Below are positions 1 to 7,594 of a stretch of 64,000 nucleotides of DNA, piece by piece; position 1 is the first letter of the stretch, and each line of letters begins with the position of its first letter. The DNA lies in IMG/VR virus record IMGVR_UViG_3300023174_000138, positions 1 to 64,000 of that record. One strand, given 5' to 3'. Source of the DNA: a virus. Position numbers and translations under genes: made by a program. A model generated the notes under the pieces. It searched no databases, was not told the DNA's origin, and saw only the letters and a program-made list of their open reading frames with translations.

Positions 1-2
1 AA

Positions 3-38
3 GTCAAAAAATTGCATAATGGTATCCATATTGTATAA
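3..38 (+). CDS. possible 3' end of an upstream gene (partial)
   Basis: Frame 3 reads V-K-K-L-H-N-G-I-H-I-V and then stops at 36-38. Eleven codons are too few to identify a protein, and other short readings exist. It is the likeliest tail of a gene entering from the left, because the early-type promoter of the polymerase gene begins only a few bases later. The rest of 39-80 appears to be promoter. Confidence 0.25.
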   Translation, partial: VKKLHNGIHIV

Positions 39-45
39 TATTTTA

Positions 46-73
46 TTGCTTCCGTAAAGAAATCAATTATTAT
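46..73 (+). promoter_or_regulatory. early-type sigma70-like promoter of the DNA polymerase gene
   Basis: TTGCTT (46-51), a 16-bp spacer and TATTAT (68-73) lie 7 nt before the ATG at 81. There is no Shine-Dalgarno sequence between the -10 box and the start codon. The spacing matches that of seven other early-type promoters in the window. Confidence 0.5.
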
Positions 74-80
74 ATATTTA

Positions 81-2669
81 ATGATAGGCTACAGAAATAT
101 TGCATATGATCCGAGACAAGAGCTAATACGTCTTTTTACCTGGGATTCTACAGGTAAGAGAGTAGCTATTGACTCTACTTTTCACCCTTATATTTTTCTC
201 GAGAGCAATAACTCTTCTGACGCCATTAGTATTTTTAACACCAAGCTAAAAAAGAAAACGTTTCGGAATCAATTTGAAAAGTCAAAATTTTTGGCTGATA
301 TTAATACACCGCGAGTGTTTGAAAACCTATCACCGGCACAACAGTTTCTTATAGATAATTTCTGGCAAGTCAATGAGACGCCAGAATTTTCACAGTTTCC
401 TCTAAAGCTATATTTTCTTGACATCGAAACTTATTCTGTAGATGACTTCCCTAATATTGAGACTGCAAACCACCCTATCAATATTATTACAATATATGAC
501 TCTCTGGCAAAAAAATTTATTACCTGGGGAACAAAACCATATCATACTATTGCTGAGGATCAAACATATTTTTATTGTAAGACGGAAAGAGAGATGCTTG
601 AACGTTTCATAAGGCATATTGAAAATGATTACCCCGATGTTTTACTAGGTTGGAATTCAGTACTCTTTGATTTACCTTATCTTATTAACAGGATAAGAGG
701 CATGTTCGATGACGCTACGGTTGCGAGATTGAGCCCTATGCAACGCGTTCATAGCCGTAGTTTACGTGGTCAGTTTGGTAAAGAGCAAATTAGATGGTAT
801 ATAGACGGTATATCATGCTTGGACTATCTAGATATCTATAAACGTTTTTGTTTAACGTTAAGGGAAAATTATAAACTGGACAATATTGCTAAAATAGAGC
901 TTGGAGAGAAAAAAGTTGATTATGGTGAAACCAACTTAAGCAGCCTTGCTGATAAGGATTGGAAAACATTTGTTGAGTATAATATTCAAGACGTGCGTCT
1001 ACTTGTTAAGCTAGAAGAAAAGTTACAATATTTTCAGTTGTTGCGCATGCTCAGTTACACCGGGCTTACATCTATGGAAGCGGCCATGGGTAGTATGAGT
1101 GTTATTATTGGTGCATGTGCTATACGCGCTAGATATAGAAATAAAAAAATTCCCACGTTTATTAGAGGCGCAGATGACGGTAAGCAAAACGAAGGAGCAT
1201 ATGTGAGTGAACCTAAGAGAGGATTTCAGAAAAATGTTGTTAGTTTCGACGCTAACAGTCTATATCCTTCAGTCATGATAACGCTTAACCTATCGCCAGA
1301 AACTAAAATGGGTGTAATAGAGTCACAAACAAAAGACGAAGTAACTATTCGTGACGTTAACAACAACACAGTCACATTACCTATGGCAAAATTTGCTACT
1401 TTGGTACAACAAGAGAAGCTAAGTCTAAGTAAAGCTAAGGTCCTCTTCAGTCAGAAGCACAAAGGTATTATACCAGAAATGGTTGATCAGTATTACAAAT
1501 ATCGCGTGCAGGTTCGAAAGGATTTAAACAAAGCAAAAAGACTGCTAACAACGCTAGAAAAAGGCACTAAGGAATATCTTAAAACAAAAGATGAAATCAA
1601 TGTACTGAATATCAAACAACATACTATAAAAATTTTTATTAATACAGTGTATGGTGCTTTAGGCAATAAAGTCTTCCCGCTAGGTGATGATGATCTTGCA
1701 AGAAGTATCACCCTTACAGGTCAATCTGTTATTAAGCAAGGTAATATAATACTTTCAAATTATATTAAGGAGAAAGCCGGATTAACGGATGAACAAATTA
1801 AAATTGACCCGCCTATTATATACAATGATACCGATTCCGTTTATATAACATTGCATAATTTAATTAAAAATACGGACTTAAAATTCTTAGACAGTAAAGG
1901 AAAAATTACACAAGAGTTTTATAAGGAAGTTGAAAATATTGAGCAGTATCTGAATACGCATATAAAAAATTGGTGCGAGAAATCCCTTAATAGCCAAGAC
2001 AGTAGAATTATTTTTAAGCGTGAAGCTATTTGTGATGTAGGTGTTTTTTTACAAAAGAAAAGATATGTTATTCATATTCTTGATGAAGAAGGTATACCCA
2101 CAGAAAAGTTTAAGTATACAGGTGTAGAAATCGCTAGAACGACAATGCCTGCCCCTATTAAACCATTAGCTAAGAAAATCGTTGAAACAATGCTACTGAC
2201 ACAAGACCAGTCTAAAACAGGTCAAGTTATTTCAGATACATATGAACTGTTTAAAACTTTACCTGTTAGCGATATATCATTTGTTACTGGTCTAAAGGGT
2301 TACGAGAAATATTCACATCGATGCGATGGCTTTAAGACTGTAAAATCGATGCCATTACACGTTAAAGCTGCATATATGCATAATCTACTATTAGAGCATT
2401 TTAATATCGATAAAAAATATGAGAAAATCGGTTCTGGCGATAAAATAAGATATTTTTATGTCAAGCAACCTAACAAATATAACATTAGTGCAATTGCGTA
2501 CAAATATTATTATCCAGAAGAGTTTGTAGCAGTATTTGAACCAGATCACGATATGATGTTTGACAAAATTATCTATAGTGCTGTTGAGCGTTTTTATGAG
2601 GCTGTTAATTGGACCCCTAAAAAACCAGGTGAAGCATTGCAATGCGATTTATTTTCACTTTTAAGTTAA
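81..2669 (+). CDS. 43: family B DNA polymerase (T4 gp43-like)
   Basis: This is the replicative DNA polymerase with 3'-5' proofreading, 862 aa (T4 gp43 is 898 aa). The exonuclease domain has Exo I D-I-E (about residues 114-116), an Exo II region with GWNSxxFDLPY (about 190) and Exo III YNIQDV (about 300). The polymerase domain has motif A DANSLYPS (about 388), motif B with NTVYG (about 517) and motif C DTDS (about 583). A QKKRY motif follows in the thumb-proximal region. The C-terminus ends C-D-L-F-S-L-L-S, which fits a clamp-binding peptide and would dock on the gp45 encoded at 11.2 kb. All catalytic acidic residues are present, so it should be active. It opens the early replication block and carries its own promoter. 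Confidence 0.97.
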   Translation: MIGYRNIAYDPRQELIRLFTWDSTGKRVAIDSTFHPYIFLESNNSSDAISIFNTKLKKKTFRNQFEKSKFLADINTPRVFENLSPAQQFLIDNFWQVNETPEFSQFPLKLYFLDIETYSVDDFPNIETANHPINIITIYDSLAKKFITWGTKPYHTIAEDQTYFYCKTEREMLERFIRHIENDYPDVLLGWNSVLFDLPYLINRIRGMFDDATVARLSPMQRVHSRSLRGQFGKEQIRWYIDGISCLDYLDIYKRFCLTLRENYKLDNIAKIELGEKKVDYGETNLSSLADKDWKTFVEYNIQDVRLLVKLEEKLQYFQLLRMLSYTGLTSMEAAMGSMSVIIGACAIRARYRNKKIPTFIRGADDGKQNEGAYVSEPKRGFQKNVVSFDANSLYPSVMITLNLSPETKMGVIESQTKDEVTIRDVNNNTVTLPMAKFATLVQQEKLSLSKAKVLFSQKHKGIIPEMVDQYYKYRVQVRKDLNKAKRLLTTLEKGTKEYLKTKDEINVLNIKQHTIKIFINTVYGALGNKVFPLGDDDLARSITLTGQSVIKQGNIILSNYIKEKAGLTDEQIKIDPPIIYNDTDSVYITLHNLIKNTDLKFLDSKGKITQEFYKEVENIEQYLNTHIKNWCEKSLNSQDSRIIFKREAICDVGVFLQKKRYVIHILDEEGIPTEKFKYTGVEIARTTMPAPIKPLAKKIVETMLLTQDQSKTGQVISDTYELFKTLPVSDISFVTGLKGYEKYSHRCDGFKTVKSMPLHVKAAYMHNLLLEHFNIDKKYEKIGSGDKIRYFYVKQPNKYNISAIAYKYYYPEEFVAVFEPDHDMMFDKIIYSAVERFYEAVNWTPKKPGEALQCDLFSLLS

Positions 2670-2675
2670 AAGGGG

Positions 2676-2703
2676 TTGATTTTTAAAAAATATCATATAT
2701 ATT
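2676..2703 (+). promoter_or_regulatory. early-type promoter before the gene at 2710
   Basis: TTGATT (2676-2681), a 16-bp spacer and TATATT (2698-2703) stand 6 nt before the ATG at 2710. No Shine-Dalgarno sequence lies between. It would also drive uvsX, which overlaps the end of the first gene. Confidence 0.5.
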
Positions 2704-2709
2704 ATACAT

Positions 2710-3069
2710 ATGAACGATATTATTGTATTTGTAAATCACGTAGGTCAAACTCTTCTTGCTGAAAAAGTAGAAGAAACATCAAAACTTCTTAAAGTTAAGA
2801 ATCCAGCTATTTTGCATGTGACGCCTAACCAGGGCGGTCAGTTGCAGGTCCAGTTGGTTCCGTATTTCTTTAGAGAATTTATTGATGCTTCTGCTAGAAA
2901 AAATGGTGCCATTTTCAACTTTGATAAAGACAAAGTTGTTACAACTGAGATTGTATTGGAGCCTAAGCTCAACGAACAATACAATCGTATCTTCTCTGAC
3001 GCTCCAGTGCCGACGGCTCCGACGGCTGCCGGGAGCGAACCATCGGTTATTAAGCTGTTTGACGAATGA
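2710..3069 (+). CDS. conserved small phage protein, possible LSm-like beta barrel
   Basis: 119 aa. The first 85 residues look like a compact beta-rich domain (I-I-V-F-V-N-H-V-G-Q-T then alternating hydrophobics through V-P-Y-F-F-R-E-F). A short P/T/A-rich linker and the tail S-V-I-K-L-F-D-E follow. I recall similar proteins in T4-like marine phages, sometimes annotated as Sm-like, but I cannot confirm the fold from sequence alone. It lies between the polymerase and uvsX and overlaps uvsX by 4 bp (ATGA), so translation is probably coupled. Position suggests a replication or recombination accessory role. Function is otherwise unknown. Confidence 0.7.
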   Translation: MNDIIVFVNHVGQTLLAEKVEETSKLLKVKNPAILHVTPNQGGQLQVQLVPYFFREFIDASARKNGAIFNFDKDKVVTTEIVLEPKLNEQYNRIFSDAPVPTAPTAAGSEPSVIKLFDE

Positions 3070-4160
3070 AGCAAGACGATCTTTTGTCGAAGGCATTTAA
3101 GACACTAGATGCTCTTAACCCTGAGGCTACGTTTTTATCAGAGAATGCTCTCTGTAATGTAGATACTTGGTATGATACCGGGTGTTATGCATTAAACGCT
3201 ATTGTTTCTGGTAAACTAAAAGATGGCGGTATACCGAAAGGCCGTATAACTATTTTTGCTGGTCCATCGCAGACAGGTAAAACGTTATTGGTTAATAAAA
3301 TTCTGGGTATTGCTCAAAAGAAAGGCATTATACCAGTAATCTTTGATACAGAGTTTGCTATTGATAAGAATACCACGGCAGGCGTTGGTTTGGATCCTGA
3401 CAAGACAAAGTATGTACCAGTCTTTACTATAGAAAATGCCCGTAATCAGATTAGCACGTTCCTTGATAGTATTGTAGAAAATAATCTGCAAGGTAAATTT
3501 ATTATTAGTCTAGATAGTCTGGGTAATCTTGCTGGTAGTAAAGAAGTAACAGATGTTGAGAAAGATAAGAGCGCAGCTGACATGGGCACTAGAGCTAAAG
3601 GGTTAAAGAGTATGTTGAGACTACTAACATACAAGGCAGGCCGCGCTGGTGTACCTATTTTAATGACCAACCACACGTATAGTGACCCGGCTTCTTTATA
3701 CCCGTCTTTGGTGCAAAATCAAAGCGGTGGCAGCGGTCCGCTCTATATGGCCAGTGTAATAGTGCAGCTGGCTAAGAAAAATGAAAAGCAAGAGAGTGAT
3801 GAAGAAGCTATTTTACCTGAAGCTAGGAATTATAGCGGGGTTACGTTGAGGGCGCTGACGGTTAAGAATAGATTCGTACCTCCTTTTTTAGAAGCTAGTA
3901 TTAATTTAAATTATTTAACTGGTCTCGACAAGTATAGTGGGTTGCTCGAGATGGCTGTTAACCATGGTCTTATTATTCAGACTGGTTCTACTTACACCAA
4001 GCCAGACGGTACAAAGTTAGGATATGCAAAGAGCTTTACTAAAGATAAAAAGTTCTATGAAGAGCTTATTCCGCTTCTTGATAAGAAGCTTGAAGCAACT
4101 TACAAGTACGGTAATGTAGCCGATATGACTGGTGAGGTGATTGGTGGAAAAGAAGAGTAA
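3066..4160 (+). CDS. uvsX: UvsX-like RecA family recombinase
   Basis: Strand-exchange ATPase for recombination-dependent replication and repair, 364 aa (T4 UvsX is 391 aa). Walker A is GPSQTGKT (about residues 66-73). Walker B is F-I-I-S-L-D-S-L-G (about 145-153). The central region T-N-H-T-Y-S and S-G-G-S-G-P resembles the RecA/UvsX L2 area. The gene starts inside the stop of the previous gene (ATGA overlap). Its last codons overlap the start of the nucleotidyltransferase gene, so 2710-6058 probably forms one early operon. I saw no separate promoter or Shine-Dalgarno sequence. Confidence 0.93.
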   Translation: MKQDDLLSKAFKTLDALNPEATFLSENALCNVDTWYDTGCYALNAIVSGKLKDGGIPKGRITIFAGPSQTGKTLLVNKILGIAQKKGIIPVIFDTEFAIDKNTTAGVGLDPDKTKYVPVFTIENARNQISTFLDSIVENNLQGKFIISLDSLGNLAGSKEVTDVEKDKSAADMGTRAKGLKSMLRLLTYKAGRAGVPILMTNHTYSDPASLYPSLVQNQSGGSGPLYMASVIVQLAKKNEKQESDEEAILPEARNYSGVTLRALTVKNRFVPPFLEASINLNYLTGLDKYSGLLEMAVNHGLIIQTGSTYTKPDGTKLGYAKSFTKDKKFYEELIPLLDKKLEATYKYGNVADMTGEVIGGKEE

Positions 4161-4653
4161 TCTAAGGATAGGTTTTAATTGCAGCTCATTTGACCTGTTG
4201 CATGCTGGACATGTAACAATGTTAAAAATGGAGAAACAGCTGTGTGATTATTTGATAGCAGCATTACAGATTGACCCAACCATAGATCGCCCTGGTATTA
4301 AGAATAAACCAATTCAAAGTTGCTATGAGCGCTACGTACAGTTACAAGCTTGTAAGTATGTTGATGAAATATTAGTTTATGAAACTGAGTTTGATCTACT
4401 TCAATTAATTAAAACACAGGCTATGCATATTCGTTTTTTGAGTGAAGAATATAAAGATAGAGATTTTACTGGGAAGCAATACTGCCTTGACAATAATATA
4501 GAACTGTATTATCATAAGCGGCAACATATATATTCCTCTAGTGAGCTTAGGGCCCGTACAGCTAAATTTGAAAGCTTAACGGAGAGAGATAGCAATATTA
4601 TTGCACCGCTGCAGTATTCACCGGAGCTTGTTAAAACAACACATGAGCCCTAG
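4141..4653 (+). CDS. cytidylyltransferase-like nucleotidyltransferase (TagD/RfaE type)
   Basis: 170 aa of the small HxGH nucleotidyltransferase superfamily, which joins a nucleoside triphosphate to a phosphorylated alcohol or sugar. Visible features are the N-terminal G-F-N-C-S-S-F-D-L-L-H-A-G-H signature (HAGH near residue 25), E-R plus K-Y-V-D-E-I in the middle, and the distal Y-S-S-S-E-L-R motif that replaces the ISSTxxR phosphate-binding motif. The substrate cannot be read from sequence; glycerol-3-phosphate cytidylyltransferase is the closest family type. The start is TTG at 4141 or GTG at 4144, both inside uvsX. It is followed by queC-like and amidotransferase genes with little or no gap, which suggests a shared pathway. 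Confidence 0.8.
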   Translation: MVEKKSNLRIGFNCSSFDLLHAGHVTMLKMEKQLCDYLIAALQIDPTIDRPGIKNKPIQSCYERYVQLQACKYVDEILVYETEFDLLQLIKTQAMHIRFLSEEYKDRDFTGKQYCLDNNIELYYHKRQHIYSSSELRARTAKFESLTERDSNIIAPLQYSPELVKTTHEP

Positions 4654-5383
4654 AGTTGTAGTACCAATTTCAGGCGGTATGGATAGTACTGTCATTTTAT
4701 ACAAAGCCGTTGAGCAATTTGGCCCGGGGAATGTATATGGGTTGTCATACGATTATGGTCAACGACACAAAAGAGAATTAAAATTAGCAAAATACCATAT
4801 TGAAAAATTAAAAGTAGAGAAATGGTCAATTATAGATACAACTTTTATTAAAAAACTAGCACCTACAAGCAGTCTAACTAACGATAATATTGATACACCC
4901 GATATAAGACAAATCGCGGGCGAGGCACAACCTAAGTCGTATGTTCCTAATAGAAATATGATTTTTTTGAGCATTGCTGCTTCGTATGCAGAAGCAGTTG
5001 GCGCAAGCGTGGTGTATCACGGCGCGACTAAGGTTGATAGTTTAGCTGGCTACTGGGATGCTAGTCCAGAATTTCTACCAACTATTAACAGTGTATTAGC
5101 TCTTAATAGAGAAATTAGAATTAGTATAGAAGCCCCGTTAATAAAAATGGATAAGGCTGATATTGTAAAAGAGGGTATTAGACTGAAAGTACCGTTTAGC
5201 AAAACATATACGTGTTATTCTGGTGAAAATTTGAGCGATGCAAATTCACCTAGCAGTGCATTGCGTATCAAAGGATTTGCAAAAGCTGGTTATATAGACC
5301 CTCTTAAATATAGACAAGATTTAAGCAATGTATGGGAAAAGTATAATTGTAGATTAATTGACTACGACACATATAATAATTAA
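4643..5383 (+). CDS. QueC-like 7-cyano-7-deazaguanine synthase homologue lacking zinc cysteines
   Basis: 246 aa of the PP-loop ATPase family. QueC turns 7-carboxy-7-deazaguanine into preQ0 using ATP and ammonia. Recognisable are the PP-loop SGGMDST (residues 10-16), YDYGQRHKREL (about 39-49), VPNRNMIFLSIAASYAE, and the C-terminal sequence with L-R-I-K-G-F-A-K-A-G-Y-I-D-P. The zinc site of QueC (C, then CxxCxxC before LR) is reduced to Cys191; the other three positions align with D199, S202 and S205. I chose ATG 4643 because the PP loop sits near the N-terminus in the family; a TTG at 4601 would add 14 residues read from inside the previous gene. It is directly followed by a class II amidotransferase. 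The lost ligands may mean altered chemistry or a different cofactor arrangement. Confidence 0.85.
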   Translation: MSPRVVVPISGGMDSTVILYKAVEQFGPGNVYGLSYDYGQRHKRELKLAKYHIEKLKVEKWSIIDTTFIKKLAPTSSLTNDNIDTPDIRQIAGEAQPKSYVPNRNMIFLSIAASYAEAVGASVVYHGATKVDSLAGYWDASPEFLPTINSVLALNREIRISIEAPLIKMDKADIVKEGIRLKVPFSKTYTCYSGENLSDANSPSSALRIKGFAKAGYIDPLKYRQDLSNVWEKYNCRLIDYDTYNN

Positions 5384-6058
5384 ATGTGTGGTATTTTTGG
5401 AGCGACTGAAAGAGAGCAATTTCTCACCCTCTACGAATTAAACCAAAAGAGAGGCAATTTTGCCACATCGCTCTGCTTTGTTAATAAGAAAGGCGATATG
5501 CATATTCATCGCTGGAGCGGCGTCATAGATACTCGGCAAATTAAAAAAACTCTAGATAATACAGAAGAAGAAATTGTTATGCTTGTCGGTCATACACAAG
5601 CACCTACTTCCTCAAAAAGAAAGTATTCTGCAGAAACTGCTCACCCTTTTAACGTACAAAACTATACAATAGCACATAATGGGGTTTTATCTAATTTTAA
5701 TGATTTGAAGGAAATGTTTGACCCTAAATGGAAGAATCCTGTTGATAGTAGTATTATACCTTTTATGTGTACAATGTATGAAGAAGAATTTCCAAACAGT
5801 GAAAGTATAGAAGCAATTACACATACACTAGGCAAACTAGAGGGTACGTTTGGATTATGGATATATGAATCTACACACAATACGATGTATCTTGCAAGAT
5901 GCGGCAGCACTTTATTTGCTAATAAAATAGAAAATAGTTTTAGTAGTGTAAAATTTAAAAACTCTGAAGCTCTGGACGAAGGGTGCTTATATCAATCGAC
6001 ACCTGAAGGAATTACAGCTGTGGGTATGTTTGATTGTGACAGTCCGTTCTTTACTTAA
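5384..6058 (+). CDS. class II glutamine amidotransferase (Gat)
   Basis: 224 aa Ntn-hydrolase glutaminase domain that should release ammonia from glutamine for a partner synthetase. It begins M-C-G-I-F-G, so Cys2 becomes the N-terminal nucleophile and the start is certain. H-N-G (A-H-N-G-V-L-S-N) gives the oxyanion-hole residues, and a downstream Asp in V-D-S-S-I-I-P matches the glutamine-binding position. The usual GHTR is G-H-T-Q here, so the arginine that binds the glutamine carboxylate in canonical members is replaced. Its ATG follows the stop codon of the QueC-like gene with no gap. Archaea and some phages have fused Gat-QueC enzymes that make archaeosine-type 7-deazaguanines; here the two halves are separate and in the opposite order. 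It converges with the minus-strand gene, overlapping it by 4 bp. Confidence 0.88.
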   Translation: MCGIFGATEREQFLTLYELNQKRGNFATSLCFVNKKGDMHIHRWSGVIDTRQIKKTLDNTEEEIVMLVGHTQAPTSSKRKYSAETAHPFNVQNYTIAHNGVLSNFNDLKEMFDPKWKNPVDSSIIPFMCTMYEEEFPNSESIEAITHTLGKLEGTFGLWIYESTHNTMYLARCGSTLFANKIENSFSSVKFKNSEALDEGCLYQSTPEGITAVGMFDCDSPFFT

Positions 6059-6903
6059 TCGCCAAAGCTAAATCCGCCAGCGTCAACACCTCTGCCTCTG
6101 CCCATCATTCCTAGTTCCCGGGCAACCGTACCTGCGTCGTCTGTCTCTGGATAATCTTCTATTGTATCCACTTCACCCGAACCTTCGCCTTCTGCAGATT
6201 GTTTTTCTACTTGCTTTTCCTTTAGTACTCCTGCTTGCTTAAGAATATCTATTAAATCATAAGATTTTATCTTTAATTGCTGATCTCTTGGAAGCCCCGG
6301 GGCTTCATTATATTCTTTCACAGCATTTTTTAGCACACTTAAAATCTCTGTCTCATGTACATCTTCATCGGGGAGACTAAACACTAATGTTTTTAATTTC
6401 TTGTCTGTTAAAGGAACGGATTTATCTATCTCGAAAACTGTTTCTGTCTTAACAGGCTTTACTGGCGGTGTAGCTTTTGCACCGTCTTCTACTGCTTTTT
6501 CAACTTCTTTTGGTTGCGCTACTGTGTAACCGTGTTCATCAATATCAATCACGTCAAGCAAATTACTTACAATTCTTGCTGTATATCCCGCGGCAGTGCT
6601 ACCAATCTTTAACTCACCCCTTAACAATTCAATTAGTTCTGCTTTAAATTTGTCTCTAGACCCTGGATAATACAACTTATATTCAACGCCGTTAGATATA
6701 TGTGTAACGGGTTTAAATAATTTTGTCTCAATTGTGCGAATTAAAACATCAATTTTTTCGTCAGGTAACCCCTTTAGACCATAGCCCCCGCCTGCCCCTT
6801 GACGTGGATCTGACTTAAATTTTAACTTATCAACAGCATATTTGGCCATTTCATCTAAATGTTTAGAGTACGCTTCAAAAATTAACTTTGTATCTAAGTC
6901 CAT
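6055..6903 (-). CDS. late virion-associated protein of unknown function
   Basis: 282 aa with no family I recognise. It has a helical N-terminus (L-I-F-E-A-Y-S-K-H-L-D-E-M), a mixed alpha/beta region to about residue 125, a P/K/V/E-rich linker, a second folded part (about 160-225), and an acidic then glycine-rich tail ending in G-F-S-F-G-D. A late box AATAAATA (6914-6921) lies 10 nt upstream on the minus strand. It is alone on this strand among early plus-strand genes, as are other late virion genes here. The L-I-F-E|A or H-L-D-E|M sites near its start resemble sites cut by the T4-type prohead protease. Role as an internal head or structural protein is inferred from position and promoter only. 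Confidence 0.7.
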   Translation of the reverse strand: MDLDTKLIFEAYSKHLDEMAKYAVDKLKFKSDPRQGAGGGYGLKGLPDEKIDVLIRTIETKLFKPVTHISNGVEYKLYYPGSRDKFKAELIELLRGELKIGSTAAGYTARIVSNLLDVIDIDEHGYTVAQPKEVEKAVEDGAKATPPVKPVKTETVFEIDKSVPLTDKKLKTLVFSLPDEDVHETEILSVLKNAVKEYNEAPGLPRDQQLKIKSYDLIDILKQAGVLKEKQVEKQSAEGEGSGEVDTIEDYPETDDAGTVARELGMMGRGRGVDAGGFSFGD

Positions 6904-6908
6904 AGTAC

Positions 6909-6936
6909 TTGATTATTTATTAGAAAACACTATAAT
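6909..6936 (+). promoter_or_regulatory. early-type promoter of the glycosyltransferase gene
   Basis: TTGATT (6909-6914), a 16-bp spacer and a consensus TATAAT (6931-6936) lie 7 nt before the ATG at 6944. This is the best early promoter in the window. Its -35 box overlaps the minus-strand late box at 6914-6921 by one base. Confidence 0.65.
6914..6921 (-). promoter_or_regulatory. T4-type late promoter box (AATAAATA)
   Basis: On the minus strand AATAAATA ends 10 nt before the ATG at 6903. This is the longest box-to-start distance in the set. Confidence 0.5.
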
Positions 6937-6943
6937 TTCATGA

Positions 6944-7594
6944 ATGATAGGTGTTTTTTCGATTAGTCCATTAGAAAAGAACTGTTTATTAGAGCGTACA
7001 CTACCTAAGAACAGCAATCTAGAGCTCAATATACTTTATAATAATAAAGATATAGGGTTAAGTAAGTTTTATAATAGCGTTATAAACAACCAGGAGAATG
7101 ACAAGTATGAGGCTATAATTTGTTGTCATGATGATATTTCTCTGAGATTTGCAAACCTAACCGCAGCGGCAAAAGATTCGCTTATTAATTACGATGTAGT
7201 TGGTGTTGCAGGTGGTGTAAACCCTAAGATTGTAGAAAGAAATTTATGGCATTGGATGGTTCAACGTGATGAATATAGAGGTATTGCTGCGCACGGTGAT
7301 AAGTTGGAAAATATGTACGTAACATCGTTCGGTAATACACCTGCAAATGTGCAGGTACTTGACGGTGTCTTTTTAATGTTTAGACCGAAAAGACTGAGAG
7401 AGTCAAACGCGAGATTTGATGAGTCGTTTATATGGCATCATTATGATATAGATTTTTCCTTGACTTGTAATAAACAAGGCGTTAAACTAGGTGTATGGCC
7501 TATTCTTATCTATCATCAAAGCCCAGGATTGAGAGATATAAACGATCCTAAGTGGGTAAAGAGTAATGATTACTTTAAATTAAAATGGAAGTAG
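6944..7594 (+). CDS. GT-A fold (GT2-like) glycosyltransferase
   Basis: 216 aa. N-terminal I-G-V-F-S-I-S with a hydrophobic strand leading to C-C-H-D-D-I (about residues 64-69) resembles the acidic metal/nucleotide-sugar motif of GT2 enzymes. A-N-V-Q-V-L-D-G-V-F-L-M-F-R matches the conserved central GT2 segment, and F-D-E-S-F-I-W-H-H-Y-D-I-D-F-S looks like the acceptor-side ED motif (here Y-D-I-D). No signal peptide or membrane segment is visible, so it is cytoplasmic. The acceptor (DNA base, host glycan precursor or protein) is unknown. It has its own early promoter and overlaps the helicase gene by 10 bp. Confidence 0.78.
   Translation: MIGVFSISPLEKNCLLERTLPKNSNLELNILYNNKDIGLSKFYNSVINNQENDKYEAIICCHDDISLRFANLTAAAKDSLINYDVVGVAGGVNPKIVERNLWHWMVQRDEYRGIAAHGDKLENMYVTSFGNTPANVQVLDGVFLMFRPKRLRESNARFDESFIWHHYDIDFSLTCNKQGVKLGVWPILIYHQSPGLRDINDPKWVKSNDYFKLKWK

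Noticed and set aside
2779-3100. Overlapping frames on both strands within the gene at 2710
   Set aside because: They are shadows of a well-promoted, compact gene coupled to uvsX.
4601-4642. TTG-initiated extension of the QueC-like protein
   Set aside because: It reads through the end of the upstream gene, and the PP loop would be 14 residues farther from the N-terminus than in the family; ATG 4643 fits better.
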